DNA of 64,000 bases from Gerris lacustris (Eukaryota; Arthropoda; Insecta; Hemiptera; Gerridae). The DNA lies in assembly GCA_951217055.1 (NCBI GenBank), contig OX578284.1, forward strand, positions 21,616,187 to 21,680,186, written 5' to 3'. How positions within the stretch are numbered: the first letter of the stretch is position 1; every line of letters begins with the position of its first letter. The notes under the pieces were generated by a model, which worked only from the letters and a program-made list of their open reading frames with translations, was not told where the DNA came from and did not search any database. Made by a program: the position numbers and the translations under genes. Positions 36,746 to 49,160 of this stretch are shown piece by piece.

Positions 36746-36976
36746 GTAAAATTAGCAGAGATATGCAAAGTTTAAAAAAAAAGAAAGTGTTTTTAAAAGA
36801 AAACAAGAAATGTTTACTCGTTCTGTCAAGCAAATATTAATAAATTCAATCGCGGTATGACACGTGATACATACAATTTGTAAAATATTATTAGGGAAAA
36901 ACTTGGTGTTTTTAACAAGATTTTTTTTTTACATGATAAATATGTTTATTCAAATATTTCAAACACTTGTAATTTT

Positions 36977-36978
<2 letters not shown>

Positions 36979-37007
<29 letters not shown>
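36979..37007. repeat. Poly-A tract (in intron)
   Basis: A run of about 29 A residues. Similar tracts occur at 41571-41597, 42551-42575, 47847-47873, 53417-53438 and 61768-61788. Confidence 0.95.
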
Positions 37008-37009
<2 letters not shown>

Positions 37010-38485
37010 AGAATGTAATTGATTAAAATTATGTTTAAAAAGGCTCACATCCTGTTTGCTAACTTTATGTAAACGAGGATAAAATTCAAAATAATGAAGA
37101 GTAAAAAACAGTGTGTAGTCGTCTGATTTTATTTGCATTTCAACTTTAAACGGTGGCAGGAAAGGAGAAGATTTAGTTTGTTTTTACTAGGCTCCCCAAC
37201 CTCCTGGGAACCTCTGTTTTTCCCGTAGATTTGTACGGGCTAAGTGCCAATATTTGTACTGAAGCAAATTGGCTGGTGTTTTGTAAAATCGTGATGTAGA
37301 AAGGGAGGAAAAGGTTAGAATTAAAATACTTTTTAGGGTAAGGTTTTTTTTCTAATTCCATAATGAATTATCAAGTGAAAACAAAGATAAAAGAAAAAAA
37401 AATGAACTGAGGTTGCATCTAAGTATTTAATTAAAACACGTTGAAAAATTATAAAATGATTAAAGAAATGCGAAATAACATGTTACAGAAGTATAACATC
37501 TAATATAGGTTAAGTAATAACCATTTGATAAAACAAACAACTATAGTCAATTTCTACTACTTATGTTGTTAATCCAAAAAATAATAAGACAACAGTAAAT
37601 TCAGATGGGGTGCCCAAACACAGATTAAATATAAGTACGAAAGAAAGAAAGGAACACAAAGGTTTTTGGGTTAATATCCTAACTAGACCTGATTGTATTT
37701 TATAAACCTCCTATCAGCTGTCAAAATAATAATATTTACAATGCCTTTATAATCAATAAATAAAAATGAAACTAAAATAAAATTAATTCCTTACAATCTT
37801 TAAACCCACCACTTCCAAATCTAAACCCAGAAATGAGTACAGCTTGTTTGCAAATCTCTCAATATAGAAACTATATGCAACATTTCTCCCCGAAATTATG
37901 TATTGTGAAAAGTTTTGTTGGAGTTTGGAGTTACAGGAAGTGCGTTTTAAACGTTTCGGACTTGTAATATTTTCTCGCTTATTTTCGCACTTTACACTCT
38001 TAGGTTATATTATTTGCTATGTACTTAATGTTATATTTATTAGTTTATTGCATTAACGTTATACCCCTAAAAAAATGTATGTGATAGACATCCTAAGAGT
38101 CAACCCTTAATATTCTCAAATAACTATTATCCACTCTGATTTTATAATACGTTCATATTGATTACAAGTAATCATCGATTTTTAAAGTACATTAAAATTA
38201 AAGTAAGTAGTCTGACTTACGTAGGTCCAGGTAGATAATGATGACATAAGAAACGATGATTAGAGATGAAGGATGATTATCATAAGAACATCACAAGATA
38301 AATACATACTATCACTTTGGTATCACTGACCGAAATAATAATAATATAGGCATTAGATTAATAAGCACACTTTAAAAATACATTTAAAACTCGCGGAAAA
38401 TAGTACAATCACACGCACTCTCAAAATATTTTATACTGCTGCTACCTGAAACAAAAAAATGAATTCACATTAGTAATATTGTATA
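37010..38485. other. Intron sequence without recognised features
   Basis: AT-rich sequence of the 6.0-kb intron. No gene or bounded repeat was identified. Confidence 0.4.
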
Positions 38486-38487
38486 TA

Positions 38488-38909
38488 AAGAAAAATACAC
38501 TGCCAATTAGTGTGGCACATAGCTTCCTCGCATCCTATCATATACTTTATTGTTATATTAACATTAAAGTTTTATTACTTTATTGTTAGAACAATTAACA
38601 TTTTTTAGCGATCTTTAACACTTTATAGGCGTGTCGCTGTAGGTTTAACTAAAAAATTGTATTTTAAAAAAAATGTTCGTCTCATTGAATAGATAAGGTT
38701 TGATTTTTTTCCCGACCGAAAATTCCAATTTTAAATTTGAAGTTCACGTTTACGCGAGCGTTGCGCGTGAACGCTTGAACGGATAACATTGACCAACGAA
38801 CTCGACCTGAGCATTGGTAAAATAAACATGTCTACCAAATTTCATCAAAATCGGGCAACATTTACTCAAGTTATCGTCGCACGTTTCACAATTCACGGAC
38901 ACACAGACC

Positions 38910-38949
<40 letters not shown>

Positions 38950-39083
38950 CGGAACCAAAAATGTTCCCTGATGTCTGAAACGGATTTCTGTCTTGGAATT
39001 TTTAAAATCGGAGGCTTAAAACTTTTTTGTTCTCAAAAGTGAACACAATGCTTCCGTTACCTTCGGTAAGCTCGGAAGCAAAA
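38488..39083 (+). repeat. Dispersed repeat family A, copy 2 (in intron)
   Basis: Near-complete match to 618-1222, from ACTGCCAATTAGTGTGGCAC to the terminal hairpin GCTTCCG...CGGAAGC (about 39050-39080), with the GACA microsatellite at 38910-38949. High similarity to copy 1 over the whole length suggests fairly recent activity. Confidence 0.8.
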
Positions 39084-39418
39084 TTATATACATAACTCTA
39101 AACAGACTTTCGCAAACTTTTCATCACTAAAGTGTATAAAATTATAATTTTGTTACATAAAAGTCACTCTAAACCTTTTAAACTCTTAAATTTGCTTTTT
39201 TGTCAAAAACATATAGTGTGTGTATTGTTAAATAGATATACATCATAACTAGCTTCCCTCTGCTTCGCTAGGAAGTTTGTAATTTTAATTATTTTATAAC
39301 GTCATGAAACATTAATAATATGTATCTACATGCTACAGACAGTTTCCCTAATCCCTCCCTCTATTCTATATTCTATACCCCACCATGAATTAAATATAAT
39401 TTGCGATTACTTACTAAC

Positions 39419-39510
39419 GGATCATAAAGGTGAATAAAATTAACAATTGGTTTAATTAAAAAGAAGGTTATATTTAACCCATTACGGGCATCATCAGACC
39501 TTAAAAAAAG
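39419..39510 (+). repeat. Single arm of the GGATCAT MITE (in intron)
   Basis: GGATCATAAAGGTGAATAAA, then TTAACAATTGG, AAGGTTATATTTAACCC and CATCATCAGACCTTA match the terminal arms of the MITE at 57321-58893. The opposite arm is missing, so this is a remnant. Confidence 0.6.
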
Positions 39511-40108
39511 TGTGACCAAAATAATTTGCGAAAAAGCCTAATTAGTAATTGATTCCGACTAGTGGAGAAACATTTTTTAAATGTTTTAAATTTTCAGAAA
39601 AAAAAGACAGAAAATTCGACCTCCTGGGTTGAAATTGGAATTATATTTTATTAATGTATGGCATACATTCTACATACAGAGAAGCTTTTTCCTAAATATA
39701 AACGTGACTTCAGAGTACTCTAAACTTAACTCCCCCTCCTTTTTTAAGTTTGACCCTATCTCCCATATCTCAGGGGTCATAGCAGGCATCAGTATAATTA
39801 TTATAGAAATTATCATACCAAATACAATGATTTTATTTCATCGTTTCAAAGAAGCAGTAAAAGTTATTATGTTAGTGAGGAGATTTAGTTTAAAATACTC
39901 ATATGGCCACCATCTTGAATCAAAATGGTCAATTGGAAAGCCCTTTCACTAAAGTTGTTTATGTCATAAAAAGAGCTAACATCCAAATTTCAAGGTTCTA
40001 GTGCAACTAGTTACGGAGATTGTTCCGGACAAATTTTTATACGTAAAATTTTTCTAGAAAAATCTCCGCCATCTTAAATCAATATGATTGATTGTAATAA
40101 GATTGGTA

Positions 40109-40625
40109 CTTCTTTAGATTGTTACTCCCCTATGATTTTTGGAATATAAATGACTTTGACTAAATAACTATTAAGACAAAGGAATGTTTAGCCCAATGTA
40201 CTTTGGGACTAAGACTTCTTGGACTTTGGATCACACTTCTGTTTTGACATTTTCATGTTTAGGCTATGGAACCATAAGTCAAAAACGTTACGTTACTTTT
40301 AGCTGAAAACTCAGAAAAGTATAACAGGGCGTTAGAAAAGTATAGGAGGTCTGTAATCCAGTCTCCAGCTGTAGTGCCTTCCCCTACCGCGCTTCGTAGA
40401 GCCGAAGAAAGTCGAGAAGATTTATACGTGTGATAGGGAGTTAGGAAAGTACAGGAGGTTGCCATCAACTCTCAGCCCTCTCGGCCTACCTAGTATGAAG
40501 GCATTTTAACAATTCGTAAAATTTATAAGAGAAGTAACAGTCTAAACAAGAGCATTCCGTACACCTTCTTTAGGGTGTTACCCCCCTCTGTTTTTGTTTA
40601 TAAGGGGAGTAACAATCTAAAGAAC
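40109..40625. mobile_element. MITE family F, copy 2, enlarged (in intron)
   Basis: The left terminus CTTCTTTAGATTGTTACTCC is at 40109 and the right terminus AAGGGGAGTAACAATCTAAA is at 40602. A second left-terminus-like block (CTTCTTTAGGGTGTTACC) lies at 40565, so one member probably inserted into another or was duplicated. The middle has two related words (GTTAGAAAAGTATAGGAGGT near 40331 and GTTAGGAAAGTACAGGAGGT near 40440). Confidence 0.6.
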
Positions 40626-40866
40626 TGCCATAAGACTTTTTAGCGAGCACTCAGGGGATAAGATGAACGAACCTACCAACACAATTTCACAGTAATAGGT
40701 CAAGTGATCTCAGAGAAAGTATTATGAGTCATTGGGTCAATGTTATTTTGTATTTATTTTATATGATGATATTTATTATTTGATTTTATTATTCAATATT
40801 ATGTATTTTTAATTTTTCATTTTTATTTTCTGTTACTAAGTAATAATTTTCTTTTATTTGTTTCAG

Positions 40867-40898
40867 AATTCGTGTCCATCTTGACGTCGAAGAAGTAA
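40867..40898 (+). CDS. Calmodulin-like protein, last coding exon
   Basis: The acceptor is TTGTTTCAG/. The 32 bases read (E)FVSILTSKK and stop TAA (40896-40898), the standard calmodulin ending (canonical EFVTMMTSK) with one extra Lys. The frame is consistent across the 6,025-bp intron, which supports a live gene rather than a retrocopy. The total visible protein is about 104 residues; with an EF1 exon it would be near 149-150. Confidence 0.9.
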
Positions 40899-41018
40899 AA
40901 TGGTTCAAAAACTACTTAACAAAGTAACGCGATTGAATCAATTTTACTGTCGATTCGCCCTTATATAAAAATATACAATATTATATACTTACATTTGATA
41001 AATACATGATAAGAAACA

Positions 41019-41024
41019 AATAAA
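41019..41024 (+). promoter_or_regulatory. Polyadenylation signal of the calmodulin-like gene
   Basis: AATAAA lies 121 bases after the stop codon, in AT-rich sequence. It is the first canonical signal downstream. Further AATAAA words follow at about 41140, so other ends are possible. Confidence 0.5.
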
Positions 41025-41242
41025 TTAATAATGAAAAAACAAGACATAAAACTATATTACATTTTTATTTTAAACAAACATCAAAATAATATTAATGCCA
41101 TAAAAATATTTCATACACTGTTTAATAACCGATTCAGGATAATAAAATCATATTAAGTGTTTTTTGTATTTAAAACCAATTGAATGTTTTACAAGTATAC
41201 GATGGTATACAAAAAAATAAATAAAATAGGTCAATATATATA

Positions 41243-41564
41243 CAGGGTGGCCACTATAAACTGGCTCACCCAGTTATCTCTTTTATTTTTGAAGATAGAG
41301 AAAAAATGTAAATGGTAACTCACCTTGGATTTTCGCGTAGTTTTATAATATGATTTCCAAAAATATTTTTATCTTATAGTTTCGGTGGTATCTCTCTCAA
41401 CTTTGTAATTTTAAATGGTAACCTATATTTTTTATATTTTTTTCTTTAAATAGATTGCTTTAGAAGAAGAATGAACCTTGAACCAACAAAATCGGTTGAG
41501 AATTGACAGAGATATTCAGTTTTCAATATAGCAAAAATGCTATCTAAGTGTGTAAAATACTAAA

Positions 41565-41601
<37 letters not shown>

Positions 41602-42194
41602 ATTCAGTTTATTTCACTTTGTTTTTCACTTATTTAGGTTAGATGAATGCATTTACTGATCAAAAGTAAAACCTTTATTCCATTCCATACAGGAACATCG
41701 TTAGTATGACCTCTTTTGATCAGTGTGTCGACAATCTTCCTTTTCTCTAAAGTTTTGGAATGGAATATGGAATGGAAAAAAGGTTTGACTTTTGCTCAGT
41801 AACTGCATTCGACTAACATAAATAAGTGAAATAAACAGAATTAAGATCATTTCGTTTAGTTTGAGTTTTTTTTTATTACAGTATTTTACACACTTAGATG
41901 GCATTTTTGTTACATTGAAAACTCAATATCTCTGTCAATTCTCAACCGATTTTGTTGGTTCAAGGTTCATTCTTCTTCTAAAGCAATCTATTTTAAGAAA
42001 AAAAAAATATATAGGTTACCATTTAAAATTACAAAGTTGAGAGAGATACCGCCGAAACTATAACATAAAAATATTTTTGGAAATCATATTATAAAACTAC
42101 GCGAAAATCCAAGGTGAGTTACCATTTACATTTTTTCTCTATCTTCAAAAATAAAAGAGATAACAGGGTGAGCCAGTTTATCGTGGCCACCCTG
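41243..42194. mobile_element. 952-bp foldback MITE with mariner-type ends
   Basis: Ends CAGGGTGGCCAC and GTGGCCACCCTG, each flanked by TA (41241-41242 and 42195-42196). The inverted repeat continues almost unbroken for about 320 bp on each side (41243-41565 against 41876-42194) and weakly to the centre, so nearly the whole element is one palindrome. Matching pairs include CTGGCTCACCC, GGTAACTCACCTTGGATTTT, AACTTTGTAATTTTAAATGG and TTGAGAATTGACAGAGATAT. There is no transposase. It starts about 340 bp after the calmodulin-like stop codon. Confidence 0.85.
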
Positions 42195-42206
42195 TATATA
42201 TATATT

Positions 42207-42223
42207 GCTTTTGATTTCAATAT

Positions 42224-42318
<95 letters not shown>

Positions 42319-42328
42319 GAAATCAATT
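42207..42328. repeat. (AT)n tract framed by inverted 16-mers
   Basis: TTGATTTCAATATTAT precedes and ATAATATTGAAATCAA follows an AT run of about 85 bp (42229-42313). The whole 120 bp is a palindrome able to form a cruciform. Confidence 0.85.
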
Positions 42329-42329
42329 A

Positions 42330-43235
42330 TAACATAAATTTCGAGTAAATGAAAGCAACATTTTTAAAAAATATATATACAAATAATATTAATACGCTCT
42401 TATGTTTTTTTAATTGTTTTGTTTATTATTTTTAAATATGTATTTCAAAAAGCACATAACAAATGGACTAACCGGAAATATAGCTCCAAAATTAACATAA
42501 AATTTACATGTATTAGTGAAAAATTTGTAAATGATTGCACTTGATATGATTTAAAAAAAAAAAAAAAAAAAAAAATAGCATATGGATCGCTTTGTTTAAC
42601 TCATCACTTAAAATGTAACTTATTAGTGATGAAAATGTTAATGTCTAGAACTATAAATGATTATTAACATTATCAAAGATTATATTAAATCATAAAAAAT
42701 CGGATTTGAGAATAATTTACAATTAATTAGTTTAAAAAATAATCAGAATTTTTTCAAGGATTTTAATAAAATAAAAATAAATAAATAAATAAAAACCACA
42801 AAAAAGACTTCGTGGAATCTTTTATAATCGTAATGTTACCTAAATAAATATATGAATGCATTGCTATAGCTATGATTACAAAACAATTACGGTGTGATAA
42901 AACAAAATCAATCTTATAATTATAATTACCTTATAATTATAATAGGATATAATAATTGAAACTTTAATTACTAAACAACCATCATCCAAAAAAAAAAAAA
43001 AAAAATATTCCAAAATAAATTAAGTTTACTTTTTTAAAACATGCTATGTGTCTTTGAAATTGAAAATCGTAACACTTTTTGCAATAAGTAATAATTAATA
43101 AAGACTTTAATAATTAAATAATAATAATTTTTAAAGTACTATATGAATTTATAAACAGTACTAATACTGGGTTCGATATAAAAATAATAAATGACCATGA
43201 TGGTTAATAAGTATTTATGAAGGGATTAATAACTC
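42330..43235. other. AT-rich stretch, no gene
   Basis: Low-complexity A/T sequence with an A run at 42551-42575. No gene was found. Confidence 0.4.
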
Positions 43236-43239
43236 ATTA

Positions 43240-43910
43240 AAATTGACTTTTTTGTCAACAAATATATTGAAAGTTCCATTAAATCGACTTATTAACTGTC
43301 TAAAAAGAATAATTGACTTAAACTGACATAAATCTCAATTATAATTAAAAACAAAAAAAAAAATACTATATCAACTGAATAATTGAGTAAATTGACTTTT
43401 GATGTCATCAGACATGCTTTAAAATTCTTTGAAATCTACTTATTAACCATTGTAATAGAATAATTGACTAAACTGATATGAACCTCATTTTAAAAAATAA
43501 ACAATAACATTAAATTCATTGTTATCAACTTATTAAGCGAATAAATTGACTTTTCATCGTACATAGACAGGCTTTAAAATTCCTTGAAATCTTCTAATTA
43601 ACCGTTGTAATAGAATAATTGACTAAACTGACATAAATCTCATTTATAATTAAAATAAAAAATATAAAATCGAGTAAATTGACTTTTCACGTCAACTGAC
43701 ATGCTTTAAAAGTCTTTGAAATCTACTTAATGACCATTGTAATAGATTAATAATTGACTAAACTGATATGAACCTCATTTTACAAAATAAACTATACCTA
43801 ACATTAAATTCATTGATATCAACTTATTAAGCGAATAAATTGACTTTTCATCGTCGATACATAAGATTTAAAATTCCTTGGAATCGATAATCTAAATAGA
43901 ATCATATACT
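43240..43910 (+). repeat. Tandem array with about 150-bp subunits in a two-step higher order
   Basis: AATTGACTAAACTGA-type words stand at 43461, 43615 and 43751, with an earlier related unit near 43313. The units alternate: AACCTCATTTTA followed by CAACTTATTAAGCGAATAAA recurs at about 43480 and 43770 (step about 290 bp), while the intervening units carry GACATAAATCTCA. Diverged AT-rich continuation reaches about 44350. Confidence 0.7.
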
Positions 43911-45105
43911 AAACTGAAAAAATCTCGTTACATTCTTTGCTTTCGACATAAAAGCCGACTTAATCGACTAAGAAATGATCACACTTGACAAAATTCCTCT
44001 AAATTCAGTATCTAAAATCAACAAAACGAAGTAATAAACCAACTGATATGACATGAAAGTTTAAACTACTTATTAAGGTCGAAAAAATTGTTTATAATCT
44101 GCTTAAAAACTTACTTTAAAGGAAATAAATTATAAATTAATTGCCTAAATAATCTTAACAGACTTATAGACCAACTCGACTTAGCGACTAAATTGACTAA
44201 TTATTAGTCATCTTTTATAAACCTTTCTTGTAATCCGCTTAAAACCCTAACTTGATAGGAATAACTAAATAGACTAAAAAATAAAATATATTCATACTAA
44301 ACGCCTTATCGACTAAGCAACTTCCATAATCGACTTAAATTAACTAACCGGTCCAATTTGACCTTTGTAACACGATTCCTTCTCTTTTAAAATTTTTCAT
44401 ATTATTCGTGTTTTTTATCATCACCAATGTGACTCACGGATATTAATAAATCGTGTATAGTAATAGGGCACTTTGATTGACTACACTGGATTTTCCCAAT
44501 TTTTCTTCCTTCAATGTATTTGTATTTAATCAGTAGATTGGTTTATGTGTCAAATACTATATTTGGACACACCTAGTACAGTAGGTTAGCATAGCGGTCT
44601 CTGACCAGATAATTAAAATTTTAAATAAATATAAACATGACTCCTTATTTTTTAAATATTATAATTACTTTATTATTTCTTCTCCTTAAGTATTATACAC
44701 ACAATTTCTTTTCTTTTTATTTGTTCTATTTTACACATAATCTTTTCACACGGAAAATAAAAACAAAATTATATACTTTTTTCGATTACTAATATTTAAG
44801 ATCGTATTTCTATCGAATCTCCTAAAATTAAACACAACGACCACTAGTATTTAATACTGCAACCCTAAGAACTAAACATACCACCAAATAAATACATACA
44901 TCATAAAAAATTGTAATAATAAAAACATTAAAATTAAACATCTCATTTATAAGCACTATTTTTAAGAATATTTAAAAATTATAATGTTAATATAAATAAA
45001 AACTACATTTACTTGTATTAAAAATCTTATTGACAAAATGTTTTGTAAAACCATCCGTACTTTTAAAAAATTAGAGGATAATTGATTTTATAAAATTCAA
45101 AAATG
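43911..45105. other. AT-rich stretch, satellite-like then non-repetitive
   Basis: The first part echoes the preceding array (CGACTTA and AACTTGA-like words). At 44580 a tRNA-A-box-like GGTTAGCATAGCGGTCTC occurs without a B box. No gene was found. Confidence 0.35.
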
Positions 45106-45109
45106 ATAA

Positions 45110-45480
45110 ATCCGAAATTAAAAGAAATTTGGATAATGTAATATCTTAAATTTAATTGTCAATGTAATGCTTTAATCTCTATAGAACAATGCAATGCCTT
45201 AAAATTAAGTGATAATGATAATCTTAAATTTAAATTACAATGCTTATTTTAAAATTCTAAGTGACAATGTAATACCTTAAATTTCTATTGTAATGATTAT
45301 CCTAATTTTAAGTGATAATTTTATACATTTAATTAGCACTTTAACGTTTTAAATTCTTGTTACAATGTAATGCCTCCAATTTAAGTGGTATATGATTATC
45401 TTAAATTTACATAGCAATGCTAATTTTAAATTTTATTCGTAATGTAATACCTTAATTTTATGTGGGAGTTATTGGATTAA
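45110..45480 (+). repeat. Degenerate short tandem repeat
   Basis: Words such as AATGTAATACCTTAAATTT, AAGTGATAATGAT and TTACAATGC recur irregularly at about 30-60 bp steps through the stretch. Confidence 0.55.
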
Positions 45481-45744
45481 ATTACCTCTAAAATTATATA
45501 CAGCGAGTAATTAAGTTTATTTAGCTTATTTCGTCTGAATTACATGGTGTCTTATCAAATTAAACCTAAAATGTGTGGTTTTAATTTGGAGCTTATAAGA
45601 TTCAGATGTAAAAGAATCAGACACTGTTAGACTAATTAGCAAGCTTTGGTAAACACACCGAGGATTAAAGGATGTTTATTTTCCCCTAATTATGTGAATG
45701 TCATCTTAAGTAGAAAGTTATTGTCATTATTTTCGAGAGTTGAT

Positions 45745-46711
<967 letters not shown>

Positions 46712-46714
46712 TTA

Positions 46715-47105
46715 TTGCTAATATACTCGTATGTTTAACGTTTACACACCTGTATATCATGATTTGGTTGTTGCTAATTTTTTAATATAACTATATTTAA
46801 CTCTGTTTTTATGTTCTTTAAATTGAGTAAAAGAAATTTATAACTATCTCACGGACTTCCAAATTGTCTTTACATTAAAGGTAACAGTGTTTGTATCAGT
46901 TCATGCTTGCAACGAGCACTTTCATTTGAACATTGACAAAAGTGGCTTTAGAAAATGGAATAATACTGTTTGGAATTAAAAGTGAGTGTGGTATTTTTCA
47001 CAAAATATTCCTCATTATTCTTCTCACAATAACATTACAATACCTTACAGTCTTCTTTTCTTTGGCATATTTGTATAAGATACACACTAATCAAATAAAT
47101 TGAAT
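46715..47105. other. AT-rich stretch, no gene
   Basis: Nothing recognised. Confidence 0.4.
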
Positions 47106-47108
47106 AAT

Positions 47109-47243
47109 AGTACATTACGCGTCGAGTGCGGAAAGTAGCATTTTGCATGCGAGTGTGGAGTTTGCACCCGAGCGACAGCGAGGGTTGTAAAACCACACGA
47201 GCAATGCAAAATGCCGTTTTCGCACGAGTTGCGTACCGTACTT
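47109..47243. mobile_element. Small MITE/palindrome of about 135 bp
   Basis: AGTAGCATTTTGCATGCGAG (47134) and its inverted partner around GAGCAATGCAAAATGCCG (47200) form the inner arms. GTGCGGAAAG against CGTTTTCGCAC and ACGCGTCGAG against CGAGTTGCGTAC extend them outward. The GC-rich centre has ACCCGAGCGACAGCGAGGGT. Confidence 0.6.
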
Positions 47244-47527
47244 TATCTACGATTGTTAGATTTAAATTATAAATACAGAAAAAAATAAACTTGCTGTATG
47301 TAAGTTTGTATCTCTCTCTTGATAAAGATGGGATTAATTCTTGAGTTGTATTTTTTGCCGAATTAATTATTTCTGGAGGAGTATTATTCTCCACATTTTC
47401 GTCAAAGTCACTTGATTCACTTATTGTTTTTCACTAAAAACTCGATATAAACAGTTATTTTAATAAAAGAACTGCAAATTAGTTTTGTTAAATGTAAACA
47501 AACTTGCTAATCGTGCGTAAAGCTGAA

Positions 47528-47572
47528 GAATTCCTCTTCTTTACCGCACACTGTGTGGTAAAGAAGAGGAAT
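47528..47572. repeat. 45-bp near-perfect palindrome
   Basis: AATTCCTCTTCTTTACC at the left and GGTAAAGAAGAGGAATT at the right around CGCACACTGTGT, with a single mismatched pair. Confidence 0.9.
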
Positions 47573-47579
47573 TGTTCAG

Positions 47580-47843
47580 TTCTATGAGACGCGCATGCGC
47601 AATGAATACAAGTACGTAAATAATCACTTTCTACGCATCTAAACAAAGATATAATGTTTATATTTCTTATCAATCGTAGATTAAAATAAATACGTCCAGA
47701 ATTTATAATTCATGAATGTTAATAATGAAACTTCAGAGCAATAGATTTATATGGAAAACTAAGCTTAGTAATAAATCTAAAATATTTTCTTAACTATTAT
47801 TAAGACACAAATTATACAACAGCAGATTAAATAATTTTCAATC

Positions 47844-47877
<34 letters not shown>

Positions 47878-49155
47878 TAATATATGAATGACTAGAGAGG
47901 TTAATAAAAGTAACACTACAATATTGTCACCGATTATTAAAACAACCAATTATTTACCAATATATGTATTCTAATTATCAAGAAAGGTGCAATTCTAAAC
48001 TAAAGCATCAAACATTTTAATTGAAATCAGACAGATGAGGCAAAAAAAAAGGTTTATCGCTACTAAAACATTGTAGTTTTACAAACAAATTATTCAAAAA
48101 TAAAACTGTTCCCAAATAATTGCGATTTTAAGTGGAAAATATTTATACATGTTTATGTCTCTACTTTCAAAAAGGAGGAATTTTGGCTCGAGGTGTAGCC
48201 AGGGATGCATATAAATCCAATAGCCCTATTTAGCAGCTGGACATAGTTGGCACAGGATTCCGAGTGCCAGTTTTATAACTAGCCTTAGTGTGTTTTTGTA
48301 TATAAAAGAGAGCAGGCGAATATCTATTATGATTGGTCACACCATTTTCGTTCCAAAATGTTAATGTTATCCACTAAAAATTATTTATAAGTAACGTTGT
48401 TTACTGTTAGTTTTTGCAAATGATACAAAAACGTAAATTATACATTGTTGGTTATAACTGTTTCAGTAAAAGCATATACTATAATTATGGAGAGAAGAGG
48501 GAAAGATGTCAAGTTTTCAGGATTTTCACATAATTATTTTAAGTACCTAATTACACTTAGGTAAATTTTTAAGAGTGTATGTTTGAACTCTTCTTTGAAT
48601 TTGAGAGGACCTTTAATAAGTAAAAAGCCTTCCTCACCTCCGCAGAAAAAATACAAGGATTCAGCACTGAACCATTTAAGATAGGCACATAATTATCAAC
48701 ACGCCACAAGAATAATGTAGAGAAATTATAAGGAGCTTAAAATATTTCTTAAGCATAGAGTCCATGTGATATTAAATTATCAGTTTAATTCGAATGTTTA
48801 TAGATTGAAATACTCCAATCAAAGCTATTTCCACTTTCATGTAAACGCATTCTTGTGCCTCTAAATCACATGTGGTCAACCCCTGGCCACGTGGCATGTT
48901 TTGATCCGGCCGCGGACGTGTGGAGTTTCAATCATAGCAAAAGTCATGCAGTTACTTTAAAACATCGAGCGTATCTGTGTTTTATCAACATACTTATATT
49001 AATTATCAAGGTATTTTAATAATACCTAAATACATAATATTAATATCAATATAGATACCATGTCATAACCAATAAGTAAGATATAAAAGAATTAGTCACC
49101 CGCTGGACGACATGATGATTAAATGGACTGTATATTTTAATAATTAATAATAAAA
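47580..49155. other. Intergenic stretch, no gene
   Basis: AT-rich with an A run at 47847-47873. A GC-rich patch at 48868-48935 (GGTCAACCCCTGGCCACG, CCGGCCGCGGAC) resembles a fragment of an hAT-type terminus but cannot be bounded. Confidence 0.35.
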
Positions 49156-49160
49156 AGTTG

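Noticed and set aside
47035..47394. 119-codon frame on the - strand
   Set aside because: It crosses the palindromic MITE at 47109-47243 and has no recognisable domain.
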